Origin: Ophiothrix spiculata
Lineage: Eukaryota > Echinodermata > Ophiuroidea > Amphilepidida > Ophiotrichidae
Direction: 5' to 3' (one strand)
Assembly: GCA_000969725.1 (NCBI GenBank)
Contig: JXSR01S045158.1
DNA: 51,891 bases
Below the pieces are notes generated by a model. That model made no database searches. It had not been told where the DNA came from and saw nothing but the letters and a program-made list of their open reading frames with translations. Shown here one piece after another: positions 28,401 to 40,400 of this stretch. Each line of letters begins with the position of its first letter. The first letter of the stretch is position 1. Made by a program: the position numbers and the translations under genes.

Positions 28401-31400
28401 TAACCAAGTGTATGTTGTAAAATGCACATCAGCCACAAACACATGATAACCCTAAATCAAACAGATATTTAAAGAAGGAAGAAAGCTTACATAATACTTG
28501 TCTCCCACAAGTTTCCCATCAGGTGAGTTTGCATTCATGTGAGAAAGCTGAACAATTAAAACGCGTTTGAAAAACATATTGAGAAAAACAAATAAATGCA
28601 CAGTTCAGTAGCTCAGAAAAACATGGGGTACAACTGAAAAGGTGAGAGCGGCACATCAACAAACACTCTGCCATTCAGGCATATTTGAACATAAGTTCAG
28701 GCACAACATTCCCCAAGCCCACTTATTTGCAAAGTCATGAAGCTTATCAATATCTTAATTAGAAATTCCTTATGTTCACAACCTACAAACCTTAATGAAC
28801 AAACCGGCCTAGAACCCGCAGACTATGTTACAAAACCATGAAATATTGCTCAAATATGCAAATGTGACATGGCTTAAGGATGGTGTCAAGCCAACTATTT
28901 GCTTTAAGGGGGGGGGGTCTACCTTACTTTTACCAACAATTCGTTTAGATCAGGAAATTGAGATATTAGCACAGAGAAAAAACTACAGAATCTCTACTTT
29001 CTACCGCTTTTTATTTGAGTTCGATCGGACATTTGGTTCCGAAGTTATGGCGATTTAAAGAAAGTAAGTCAAAAATTTCTGGACGTTTTTCCTATATATT
29101 TGTATATAGAAGATTTTCACCCTGTGATTTGCAGGTTTTTCATTTAAATTTGATTTAAATAAAATAATTACATTTTCCTATAAAATAAATCAATTATTTT
29201 ATCAAGATAATGCATTGTGAATAATATGCAACCAAAATTTCAGTTTGTCGTTTTCTTATATATTTCTTTATTTTATCTCACCGGATATATTTAAACATGC
29301 TATTTTTAAAAAAATCTGTAACTCCGCTAAATTAAATCCAATTTTCACCAAAATGGGCTTAAAATATGTGTAAATTTATTATCTTTCATAGTGTCATAGT
29401 TACATATAAATCTTAGCATCATATTTAATATTTTTTCAAGTTTTGATTTTTGCCAATGTTTAAAGGCCTATATCTCAAAAGTCGAAAAATCGCAAACATG
29501 CGATATGAAAACAAACGTAACTCAAAAACGAAAAATGGCAGACTCTTGATTTTTTGCATGAATTATAAATACAAATAGGGCTAGAAAACCATGTTTCCCG
29601 ATTTTAAATTTTCCTCTCCAAATTTGAATTATGGCGCAAAATTACCTGATTGGCCGACTTCCTGGTTACCATGGCAACCAAATAAAAAATCCGGAAACAC
29701 GGTTTTCTCTGTATTGTACTCATACACCCTTCACCCAAGTTTGGTGTACATGCGACATTCTGTTCTTTAGTTACGTTTGTTCTTGTGTTTAGCCAATCAG
29801 AGGCCTTACGTCGTTACCATGGTAACCAGTTGAAAAAAATACATATTTTCTGAAAGGTCTCAACCCAAGCTACAAGTTGATATATAATATTACTAGTTAA
29901 GTCGTCGGTAACATTGTGAAAATCGAGTTACAAAGTTGGTCAAAAGTAAGGTAGACCTCCCTCTTAAATAACTCAACAACTGATTTAAATTACAATAAGG
30001 TACACATTTTCAAAAGTGAATTAACATGCTGAACATAGAATGTACAATAATTGAAACTTGACAAAAACACCAGGGATATCAGCGAGTCGGGTCACTGAGA
30101 GCCTGAAAATTCACCCCAAAAATAAATAAATAGATAAATAAGTTTGATAAACCTTTGCACACAAACAATTTGGACAAAATGCCTGAAAATCAGTTCAATA
30201 TCTGGTTCTAAAATTTCAAAAAACTGAAATCACTGACATGTTTTTACCCAAAATTTCTTGGAAGGCATATAGATGTAAAATTTGATTTCATAGGGAGGTG
30301 ATCCAACAAAAAACTTAACAAACCATTTTTTCTTATTTGAACAGAGAATTATCCCCTATTTATTGCACTTGTACACCTTTAAAAGTCAATTTGTCATTAC
30401 TAGAAAAAATGTGTCTGACAACTACACAATATTATCTTGGTAAAATTTTCAAGTATTTCCCAACTCTTTACTCTTATCAATTTGGTTGTATAAATTTGCA
30501 AGGGTTATGAGGAAAATATGAACTTTCTTGTGGAAACAAATCACCAAATTTGTTTTGAACAATAGGGGTTAAAAAAGAGACCGGAACACACCCCTTTAAT
30601 ACAGTAAGACCAGAAAACCAAGTGCTGGCTTACACAAGCCTTAAATGCGTAGGCGTGACCTTATCTGTTGTGCTCAACTTGTTTATGGCAACGGGAAAAG
30701 TTCATTTAAGATTTATCTTTTTCTTAATTTCCTAAAATTAAAACAAATAAAAATGACATGTCACACTGATATTGTTTGTGGTAAATGGAAATATTCAAAA
30801 GATATTTCTTCATGTTTTTTATTTTAATTCTTAAACTTAAAAAAAAATCTAAAAGAGGCAGTACTAATTAATCATTGGACTTTGAATTGAACGTGTTTAA
30901 ATCAAACAAATCATTTGTTTTTCTTTCTGGTACTTGTCATGATGCACGCAATCAATCATGCTGAAACTGTGTATGTGTGAACACAAGAAAAAATACTTCA
31001 AAAGTTTTATCTAATTTTGTCAATCTATAATACAAGATGGTTTGCGAACTAGTAGTCTCGCCTGTGTTAACGACCCCCTACTATCCAAAATAAAAGTAAA
31101 ATCAATGGGTGATAGGCCCGGTGATATGTTCAAAACAATTTATTATCATATCAACATCCAAAGGGGTATATTTTTAGTCTGTATACCCATTTGGATGTTG
31201 ATATGGTAAATAAATTATTTTTTAAACATGATATCGCATGATTTCACTAGTACAACAAAATGGGAAATTTCTCAGAAAGATTTATTTTAATCTAAGAAAA
31301 TAAAGAAATATTGTAATTCAAACATCAGTGTCTCTATATCTAAAAGTGTAATAAATCAAGAGAACTTATTCTACATATTACATGCAACTGGTATCTGTGA

Positions 31401-34400
31401 CCGGCTAACCACCCTAGTGCTACAGTTTCCAAAGGTGACCCCTATGTGAGACCAAAAATTTGTAAAAATTAGTGAGATTATACTACAGAGTGTCCATGAA
31501 TGATTGATACCCGGCTATTGGATTTTTTATGCACCAGTGGTTAAGGTTTTGGTTAAATCTTGTTTATTTTCAAGTTAAACATGTCTTAAGGTTTCTGAAG
31601 AATTTTGAATATTTCAAATCGCATGTTCCTCTGGAAAGTTATAGAGATTTTTCAAAACAGTGTATATTTTGCGAATTGTAAATTTGTAATAAGAGAAATT
31701 GTTGAACTTAAATAGTCAAAAATGACTACACTGAAACCCTCTTTTACTTTTCTAAAGTTAAAACGTAAAATACAATTTAGGTTTTATTGATTGACTGTGA
31801 TAGATAAACCCTATAAAGGGTGTCCTTGAGAAAGAAATAACGATTTTGGTTACGGTTGAACAGCTTTACAATGACCAGTACAAATAATGTTAGATGTTTA
31901 ACGCCCTGGGAAACCCACCTAGAAACGTAGTTTGGGTGGGTATTATGAGTAGCATCTCAAATATTAGGACCAGTATTTGTAGACGGAAACGTCAACGTGC
32001 GGAAATATGTTGACATAATCAACAGAACTGTGGTTCCTCAACTTGCCTATCAATATGGTGTCCTGATCCATATCTGATTAAGGCTATCTCGCTATTTTGT
32101 GGAGGAATAGATTCGGAAGTCTCCAATTTAATGCTTTTTGTAGATCATAGAAAATTACAAAACTAAAGAAAGAAGATTTGAAATTGGTCAAGTTGTATTC
32201 ATTAAACTTTACAAATATACGTAAGTGTGCATATTACAAGTATTTATTATACCTGCATGATTATTTTTACAAATCAAAACCACGTTTGCCTAGATCTTCA
32301 TTTACGTCATCGCACAAAGCAATGAAGCATGATATTTTGATGAAACCTATGGAAAATGCAGAAGACGTATCTACTAATGTAGAAAAGCTGTTGGTTTTAT
32401 GAAAAATTACCATTTAGTATTTTTTCTGATTTTTTAAAACTGGGTATCAATCATTCATGGACACTCAGTATATCCGAGACCAAACATCAACAGGCCATAC
32501 ATGTTCAAATTAAAACCCTATCTGAGACCATATGCAAATGTGACGAAATAATTATTATGAAAAACTGGAGAAAAAATGTTAACTGTACACCATTTAACAA
32601 AAAGGTATTTGAAGCATCTTTATTGGCAATTTAGACACCATCCATGATTATCAATTATATTAACAATTCTTTCTAAGTTTGATAACCTATCAGAGACCGA
32701 AAAGCCAAATTTGATACCCTATGTGAGACTTGCAGAGCACCATGTCAATTTTGACACCCTTTTGCACACTAGTGGTTGCCCGTTCACAAACCCCACCCTT
32801 GGTGCAAATATTAAACCAAAGGTCCGATTGATTACTTGTGTGAATGGTCAAAATTAGTAGAAAGTCTGGAAACAGATATTTGTGCAATCAAAACCTGATT
32901 ATCAAATAAAAATCTCAATTTAGATAAAATTGGAACTCTCTCAAGCTTGAACGCAAATTATAATTAGACAAATTTGCAAAAATGGTTGAGTAAATTTCTT
33001 TTAAACTTTAATTAAAACCATCATATTACAGGTTATGCAAGACGGACAATAAACCTAATAGGAAATTAGATTGACATCCCAATTTGAGATCAACGGAGCA
33101 GCCAGGCCTACACCATCATTAAACTTGTCCTCAATCTGAATTTCTATGTCAGGTATGCATGGCAACTAGTATATATTGGACAATTAAACAATTAGGAAAA
33201 ACAAATATAACGTAAACAGAATCAGCCAAGCGGTGTAGTTGAAAAAAATACATATTTTCTGAAAGGTCTCAACCCAAGCTACAAGTTGATATATAATATT
33301 ACTAGTTAAGTCGTCGGTAACATTGTGAAAATCGAGTTACAAAGTTGGTCAAAAGTAAGGTAGACCTCCCTCTTAAATAACTCAACAACTGATTTAAATT
33401 ACAATAAGGTACACATTTTCAAAAGTGAATTAACATGCTGAACATAGAATGTACAATAATTGAAACTTGACAAAAACACCAGGGATATCAGCGAGTCGGG
33501 TCACTGAGAGCCTGAAAATTCACCCCAAAAATAAATAAATAGATAAATAAGTTTGATAAACCTTTGCACACAAACAATTTGGACAAAATGCCTGAAAATC
33601 AGTTCAATATCTGGTTCTAAAATTTCAAAAAACTGAAATCACTGACATGTTTTTACCCAAAATTTCTTGGAAGGCATATAGATGTAAAATTTGATTTCAT
33701 AGGGAGGTGATCCAACAAAAAACTTAACAAACCATTTTTTCTTATTTGAACAGAGAATTATCCCCTATTTATTGCACTTGTACACCTTTAAAAGTCAATT
33801 TGTCATTACTAGAAAAAATGTGTCTGACAACTACACAATATTATCTTGGTAAAATTTTCAAGTATTTCCCAACTCTTTACTCTTATCAATTTGGTTGTAT
33901 AAATTTGCAAGGGTTATGAGGAAAATATGAACTTTCTTGTGGAAACAAATCACCAAATTTGTTTTGAACAATAGGGGTTAAAAAAGAGACCGGAACACAC
34001 CCCTTTAATACAGTAAGACCAGAAAACCAAGTGCTGGCTTACACAAGCCTTAAATGCGTAGGCGTGACCTTATCTGTTGTGCTCAACTTGTTTATGGCAA
34101 CGGGAAAAGTTCATTTAAGATTTATCTTTTTCTTNNNNNNNNNNNNNNNNNNNNNNNNNNNNNNNNNNNNNNNNNNNNNNNNNNNNNNNNNNNNNNNNNN
34201 NNNNNNNNNNNNNNNNNNNNNNNNNNNNNNNNNNNNNNNNNNNNNNNNNNNNNNNNNNNNNNNNNNNNNNNNNNNNNNNNNNNNNNNNNNNNNNNNNNNN
34301 NNNNNNNNNNNNNNNNNNNNNNNNNNNNNNNNNNNNNNNNNNNNNNNNNNNNNNNNNNNNNNNNNNNNNNNNNNNNNNNNNNNNNNNNNNNNNNNNNNNN

Positions 34401-37400
34401 NNNNNNNNNNNNNNNNNNNNNNNNNNNNNNNNNNNNNNNNNNNNNNNNNNNNNNNNNNNNNNNNNNNNNNNNNNNNNNNNNNNNNNNNNNNNNNNNNNNN
34501 NNNNNNNNNNNNNNNNNNNNNNNNNNNNNNNNNNNNNNNNNNNNNNNNNNNNNNNNNNNNNNNNNNNNNNNNNNNNNNNNNNNNNTTCTACATATTACAT
34601 GCAACTGGTATCTGTGACCGGCTAACCACCCTAGTGCTACAGTTTCCAAAGGTGACCCCTATGTGAGACCAAAAATTTGTAAAAATTAGTGAGATTATAC
34701 TACAGAGTGTCCATGAATGATTGATACCCGGCTATTGGATTTTTTATGCACCAGTGGTTAAGGTTTTGGTTAAATCTTGTTTATTTTCAAGTTAAACATG
34801 TCTTAAGGTTTCTGAAGAATTTTGAATATTTCAAATCGCATGTTCCTCTGGAAAGTTATAGAGATTTTTCAAAACAGTGTATATTTTGCGAATTGTAAAT
34901 TTGTAATAAGAGAAATTGTTGAACTTAAATAGTCAAAAATGACTACACTGAAACCCTCTTTTACTTTTCTAAAGTTAAAACGTAAAATACAATTTAGGTT
35001 TTATTGATTGACTGTGATAGATAAACCCTATAAAGGGTGTCCTTGAGAAAGAAATAACGATTTTGGTTACGGTTGAACAGCTTTACAATGACCAGTACAA
35101 ATAATGTTAGATGTTTAACGCCCTGGGAAACCCACCTAGAAACGTAGTTTGGGTGGGTATTATGAGTAGCATCTCAAATATTAGGACCAGTATTTGTAGA
35201 CGGAAACGTCAACGTGCGGAAATATGTTGACATAATCAACAGAACTGTGGTTCCTCAACTTGCCTATCAATATGGTGTCCTGATCCATATCTGATTAAGG
35301 CTATCTCGCTATTTTGTGGAGGAATAGATTCGGAAGTCTCCAATTTAATGCTTTTTGTAGATCATAGAAAATTACAAAACTAAAGAAAGAAGATTTGAAA
35401 TTGGTCAAGTTGTATTCATTAAACTTTACAAATATACGTAAGTGTGCATATTACAAGTATTTATTATACCTGCATGATTATTTTTACAAATCAAAACCAC
35501 GTTTGCCTAGATCTTCATTTACGTCATCGCACAAAGCAATGAAGCATGATATTTTGATGAAACCTATGGAAAATGCAGAAGACGTATCTACTAATGTAGA
35601 AAAGCTGTTGGTTTTATGAAAAATTACCATTTAGTATTTTTTCTGATTTTTTAAAACTGGGTATCAATCATTCATGGACACTCAGTATATCCGAGACCAA
35701 ACATCAACAGGCCATACATGTTCAAATTAAAACCCTATCTGAGACCATATGCAAATGTGACGAAATAATTATTATGAAAAACTGGAGAAAAAATGTTAAC
35801 TGTACACCATTTAACAAAAAGGTATTTGAAGCATCTTTATTGGCAATTTAGACACCATCCATGATTATCAATTATATTAACAATTCTTTCTAAGTTTGAT
35901 AACCTATCAGAGACCGAAAAGCCAAATTTGATACCCTATGTGAGACTTGCAGAGCACCATGTCAATTTTGACACCCTTTTGCACACTAGTGGTTGCCCGT
36001 TCACAAACCCCACCCTTGGTGCAAATATTAAACCAAAGGTCCGATTGATTACTTGTGTGAATGGTCAAAATTAGTAGAAAGTCTGGAAACAGATATTTGT
36101 GCAATCAAAACCTGATTATCAAATAAAAATCTCAATTTAGATAAAATTGGAACTCTCTCAAGCTTGAACGCAAATTATAATTAGACAAATTTGCAAAAAT
36201 GGTTGAGTAAATTTCTTTTAAACTTTAATTAAAACCATCATATTACAGGTTATGCAAGACGGACAATAAACCTAATAGGAAATTAGATTGACATCCCAAT
36301 TTGAGATCAACGGAGCAGCCAGGCCTACACCATCATTAAACTTGTCCTCAATCTGAATTTCTATGTCAGGTATGCATGGCAACTAGTATATATTGGACAA
36401 TTAAACAATTAGAAAAACAAATATAACGTAAACAGAATCAGCCAAGCGGTGTATATGCTATCACACACATAATTCAATTTACTGCTTACGATTTTCAGCG
36501 GATGTGACATGGCATTTTGATATCGTGGTGCCGGTCAAATCTACTGAACTGGTTGAAAAGTTAAGCAAATTTGTCCTTTATTCATATTTACTGGGAATTT
36601 AAAACAAGAAATGCTTATTCATGTGTACCACAAAGAGGAATTTGTTATTTAATAGAAGTTTCACGATTTGTTGAACTATCCATTCCTCCAAATTGGAAAC
36701 AAGATATACAATTATTAACTTTTTGTATATTCTCGCACTTACTCTAACAGTAATTATTATGAGACATACCAGCCCTGATAAGGGATCAAACCTAGAACCA
36801 TCCGATTCAAAGGCGAACACGGTGATGCACAAGCCAAAAGAGGACTTCCAAGTCAATCAATACACTGAACTATTTTTGTGACAATATCACATGGCCATCA
36901 TTTTGTTTTGAATGTACCATTTCCATACAAAGCAACAACACACATGGTACATGCATGTCTTTCACATGACTGTCTAAAGGGTATGAGATGTATACCACAT
37001 GGGTGTCACATGATTAGCTACTCCTGACTATTGTGAAGTAATAAGAAATCTGTCATAAAAGTCACTAGGCTAACATTAGTCCAACCTACCAAAGTTTCAT
37101 GCACTGAATACATATGTATGCCTATTGCACATCTTCATATGCATAACATACAGAATGTATGTCTAACGGACACCAGCACATGGATAAGGAATTGAACTCT
37201 TGATTGCATTCATTAGGCCTAAAAAAAAAAATGTTTGTTTACCCTCCGCGACCGACCCAAAAAATGCCAAAAATTTGAGTCGCGATTTTAGTTTTTTTTT
37301 TTTTTATAAAACATGTAAAATATGAAAACTCAATATTTTCAATGGAAAACATAAAATTTAGCAGTATAAAGTCACATTCAGTAGTATAAAATGCATATTT

Positions 37401-40400
37401 CCTCTAAATAATGACCTGTATTGCTTGGTATTTGCAATAAAATCCATGAAATGACAGCATTCTTTAAAATATATGTGAAGAATAAAAAAAAAAAAAAAGA
37501 TCAACCAACCGACCGACCGAAAATTTTAATTTTTCCTCTGGAGGGCAAACAAACAAATTATTTTTTTGGCCTTATGCATAAAACAATGTTTGCTAGGCAT
37601 ATGTTGGCTTTTACGTTGATTTGTGACAGATCTTGAAGAGTATTAGACATAAAATTAAGATGCCTAATAAAAAGATACGGACAACAACTCTGAATGCCAT
37701 TACTAATGTTGTCAGTTGACTGCTGCTTGTAATTGAGGACCCTAGAACTAAAAGGGGGTTAAGTCACAAAATCTTGAAAATTGAATTATGTCAATTTCCT
37801 GCTACAGAATTCTCATTTCTACACTCTGTACAAGTTTTGTAGTAATTTGATGATCAGATCATGTGTAAGAGTCACTGCGAGATACAGCAATACCATTCAA
37901 GACAACACAAATGATGTTTGTGCCATTTTCTCAGTTTGTACTCAATGTGACTTAACCCCCTTCTGATTCTAGGGTAAATTCATGGCATAGTATTCTAGGT
38001 CAATCTCTGCTACACACCAACTCTGAAAGCAGCTACGGTGCTTTAGCCTTCCTTGAGACACTGGGAAGAAGGATCTCTTACAGAGACTGACAATAAGTTA
38101 ATTACACATGACCACAATTTGTGCCACTCAATCAAATGTGTAGAAAATTGGTTAATAAAAATTGTTGGTGATTTTTTAAGAAATACACAAATGGCCACCA
38201 TGCTAAGAGAACCAAATACATCAGTCTCTGCTACTGATCAATGACTTCTACTGTCTTATGCACGACATGTGTTTCCTTACCAGGTCTAAAGTTGTTGTAG
38301 TTGATATGGGACTTGACTTCAACCCACTTGAGTTTGAAGCTATCACTCTGTCTATCCTGTATCCTATGCCAACCTCTGGCTAGCAAAGGCTCCTCAACTC
38401 TGTGAAATGACAATAGCAGAAAGAATGATAGCAACGGTAGATTAAGTGAAAACTATGGAAAACTATAACTCTGTGACAGAGCACTTTACTTAGGCAAAAA
38501 AAGAAAAGAAAATTGTTATATTTGCGTAACGGGCCGAACAAAAAGATGATTGGTAGGTAGGGATTTTTCTTTTTTAAAGATCTACTTTAAAGTGTTGCCA
38601 ACTCGATATAAGGTGGCACGTATATACATCTCAGGCAAAATCCCCTATTAAATCATGCACAACCATTGCTGTTTTAGTAGACAATTTATTTCACATAATG
38701 ATTAATCTTTACATTTAATTAAGCTATGTAAAGGGCTTCCTATTGAAGGATTTGCTAAGGAGGGGTTTGATCATGAACTCCCTCGTCTCAAAAAAAAAGT
38801 AGTCAAGCAAGAGAATGATTTTTCATGAAAATATGAAATGAAAATATCTGAATTTAGTAAAATTTAACCAAAAATCCACTAAAAAGGTTAAATCAAGCCC
38901 CCAAGTTATCTGAATTTGGATGCTTTTGGATGACAAAATATCTGAAATCAGATAATTATCTGAAAATTCTCATGCCTGGTCACAGTGTATGAGTGAGGAT
39001 GCCATTGTCCAAAGAGCAAAATCTTTTCAATACATATCATTTTGTTCATATCTTTCAATTAAGGCCAAAAAAAATTGTTGTGTTGCCCTCAGCAACTGAC
39101 CCTATTCAAAAATTTTAAAAAAAATAGGGTCAGGAAAGCACCCAATTTTGCTCATTATTATGTTCTGAGCTGTCCGATTTCTAAAAATATCGGTCAGGGA
39201 TATCGGACAGCATACAAAATATCAGATTTTGAACATAATAATGATAAAATTGGATGGATTTTTTCGCATGATACTCAAAGTTATTGGTCTCGCTATGAGT
39301 TTTAGAAATATCGAGCTCGACGGTGCGCGTCTCGCACGATATTTCGTAAAACTCATAGCTCGACCAATATCTTTTTGTATGCTCAATCCATCCAATTTTA
39401 TATCAGACTTGGTGTTTTTTTGAGAAAATATTTTGAAAATAGTGGAAAATGCACCCAAAATTTATAATTAGGTGCTTTTTTCAAAAATTATTTAAAAAAT
39501 AATTATTTTCCAACCGACCAACTCATTTTTTTCAGAAATTCCACTTGAGGGCAACTCTTACAGTGGGGGGGGGGGAGACACAGAGATATAGATTTACACA
39601 TGAGTGAACATAGGTTTACAAAATATCGCCTAAACAAGTTTTAGCTTCCCTTGAAGAAATACCCCTAAAAGGATTTACATACAATTTTACTCTAAATTTT
39701 ACCCTCTAAAATTTGTATTTTCTCTTCAGGTTTCGAAAAACACCTCTTTATGTTGAAAATCTGGGATTTTGTTTTGAAAAAACATCCCTTTTTGTTGAAA
39801 ATCAGTGATTTTAGACCCCTAAACATGTGCAGTGCTTTCGGTGTTGGTCAGGAAAAAATCACCCCTTTTTACGTGTTTTTCTGTTCACACATGTGTTCAC
39901 CAATATAGCTCAGTCCCCCCCCCCCCCGGTACTTACAAGGAGACACCATTTCCACCACCAATGTAAAATGCAGGCCCTGAAAGATCTTTGGCTGAAGGTC
40001 TAGAAACACCGCCACCGCCACCGCCACCACCACCACCACCTCCTCCTTTGGGCCCAGATGGCATATCAGAATTACCAGTGTTCTTGCCTCCATTTGACTT
40101 CGAAGCTTTCTTGCTGGGAGACTTGCGACCAGATTCTCCATTTGAAGCTGCTGAGATCAGACAATAAAAGATATTTTTGTAATCACATTCAAAGTGGAGA
40201 AAATTGTTTGATATCAACAATTTTGAGAGCCACATAAGACAAATTAAAAAAGGTTTGTCTCAGAAACCATTTGCAAAAACGCTATGCGGCATGCGATTTT
40301 TCATTTATTCAAGGAAATTAGCTATGCGGTATGCGATATTTCTTTTTTTTTTATGCTTTAAAACTTTGATCACCCAACTTACGAGTGTGAAGTACCCAGT

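Larger units (their letters stand above)
33238..36453. repeat. 3409-bp tandem duplication, unit 2 (with gap)
   Basis: Head-to-tail second unit, joined to unit 1 without any N. Outside the gap I saw only one difference in the parts compared (one A fewer near 36408). The breakpoint shares a single base (A), as in end-joining. Confidence 0.95.

Noticed and set aside
28489..28551. A 57-bp minus-strand stretch with AG and GT borders (LSHMNANSPDGKLVGDKYY)
   Set aside because: Exons e and f join perfectly without it, and in the phase required after exon e it hits a stop.
30645..32402. 60- and 74-codon plus-strand frames repeated at 34.05 and 35.4 kb
   Set aside because: Their duplication merely reflects the 3.4-kb tandem repeat; the second lies in a non-coding transposable element.
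34031..34666. Three long open frames around 34.0-34.7 kb
   Set aside because: They run through 451 N and have no real sequence in the middle.
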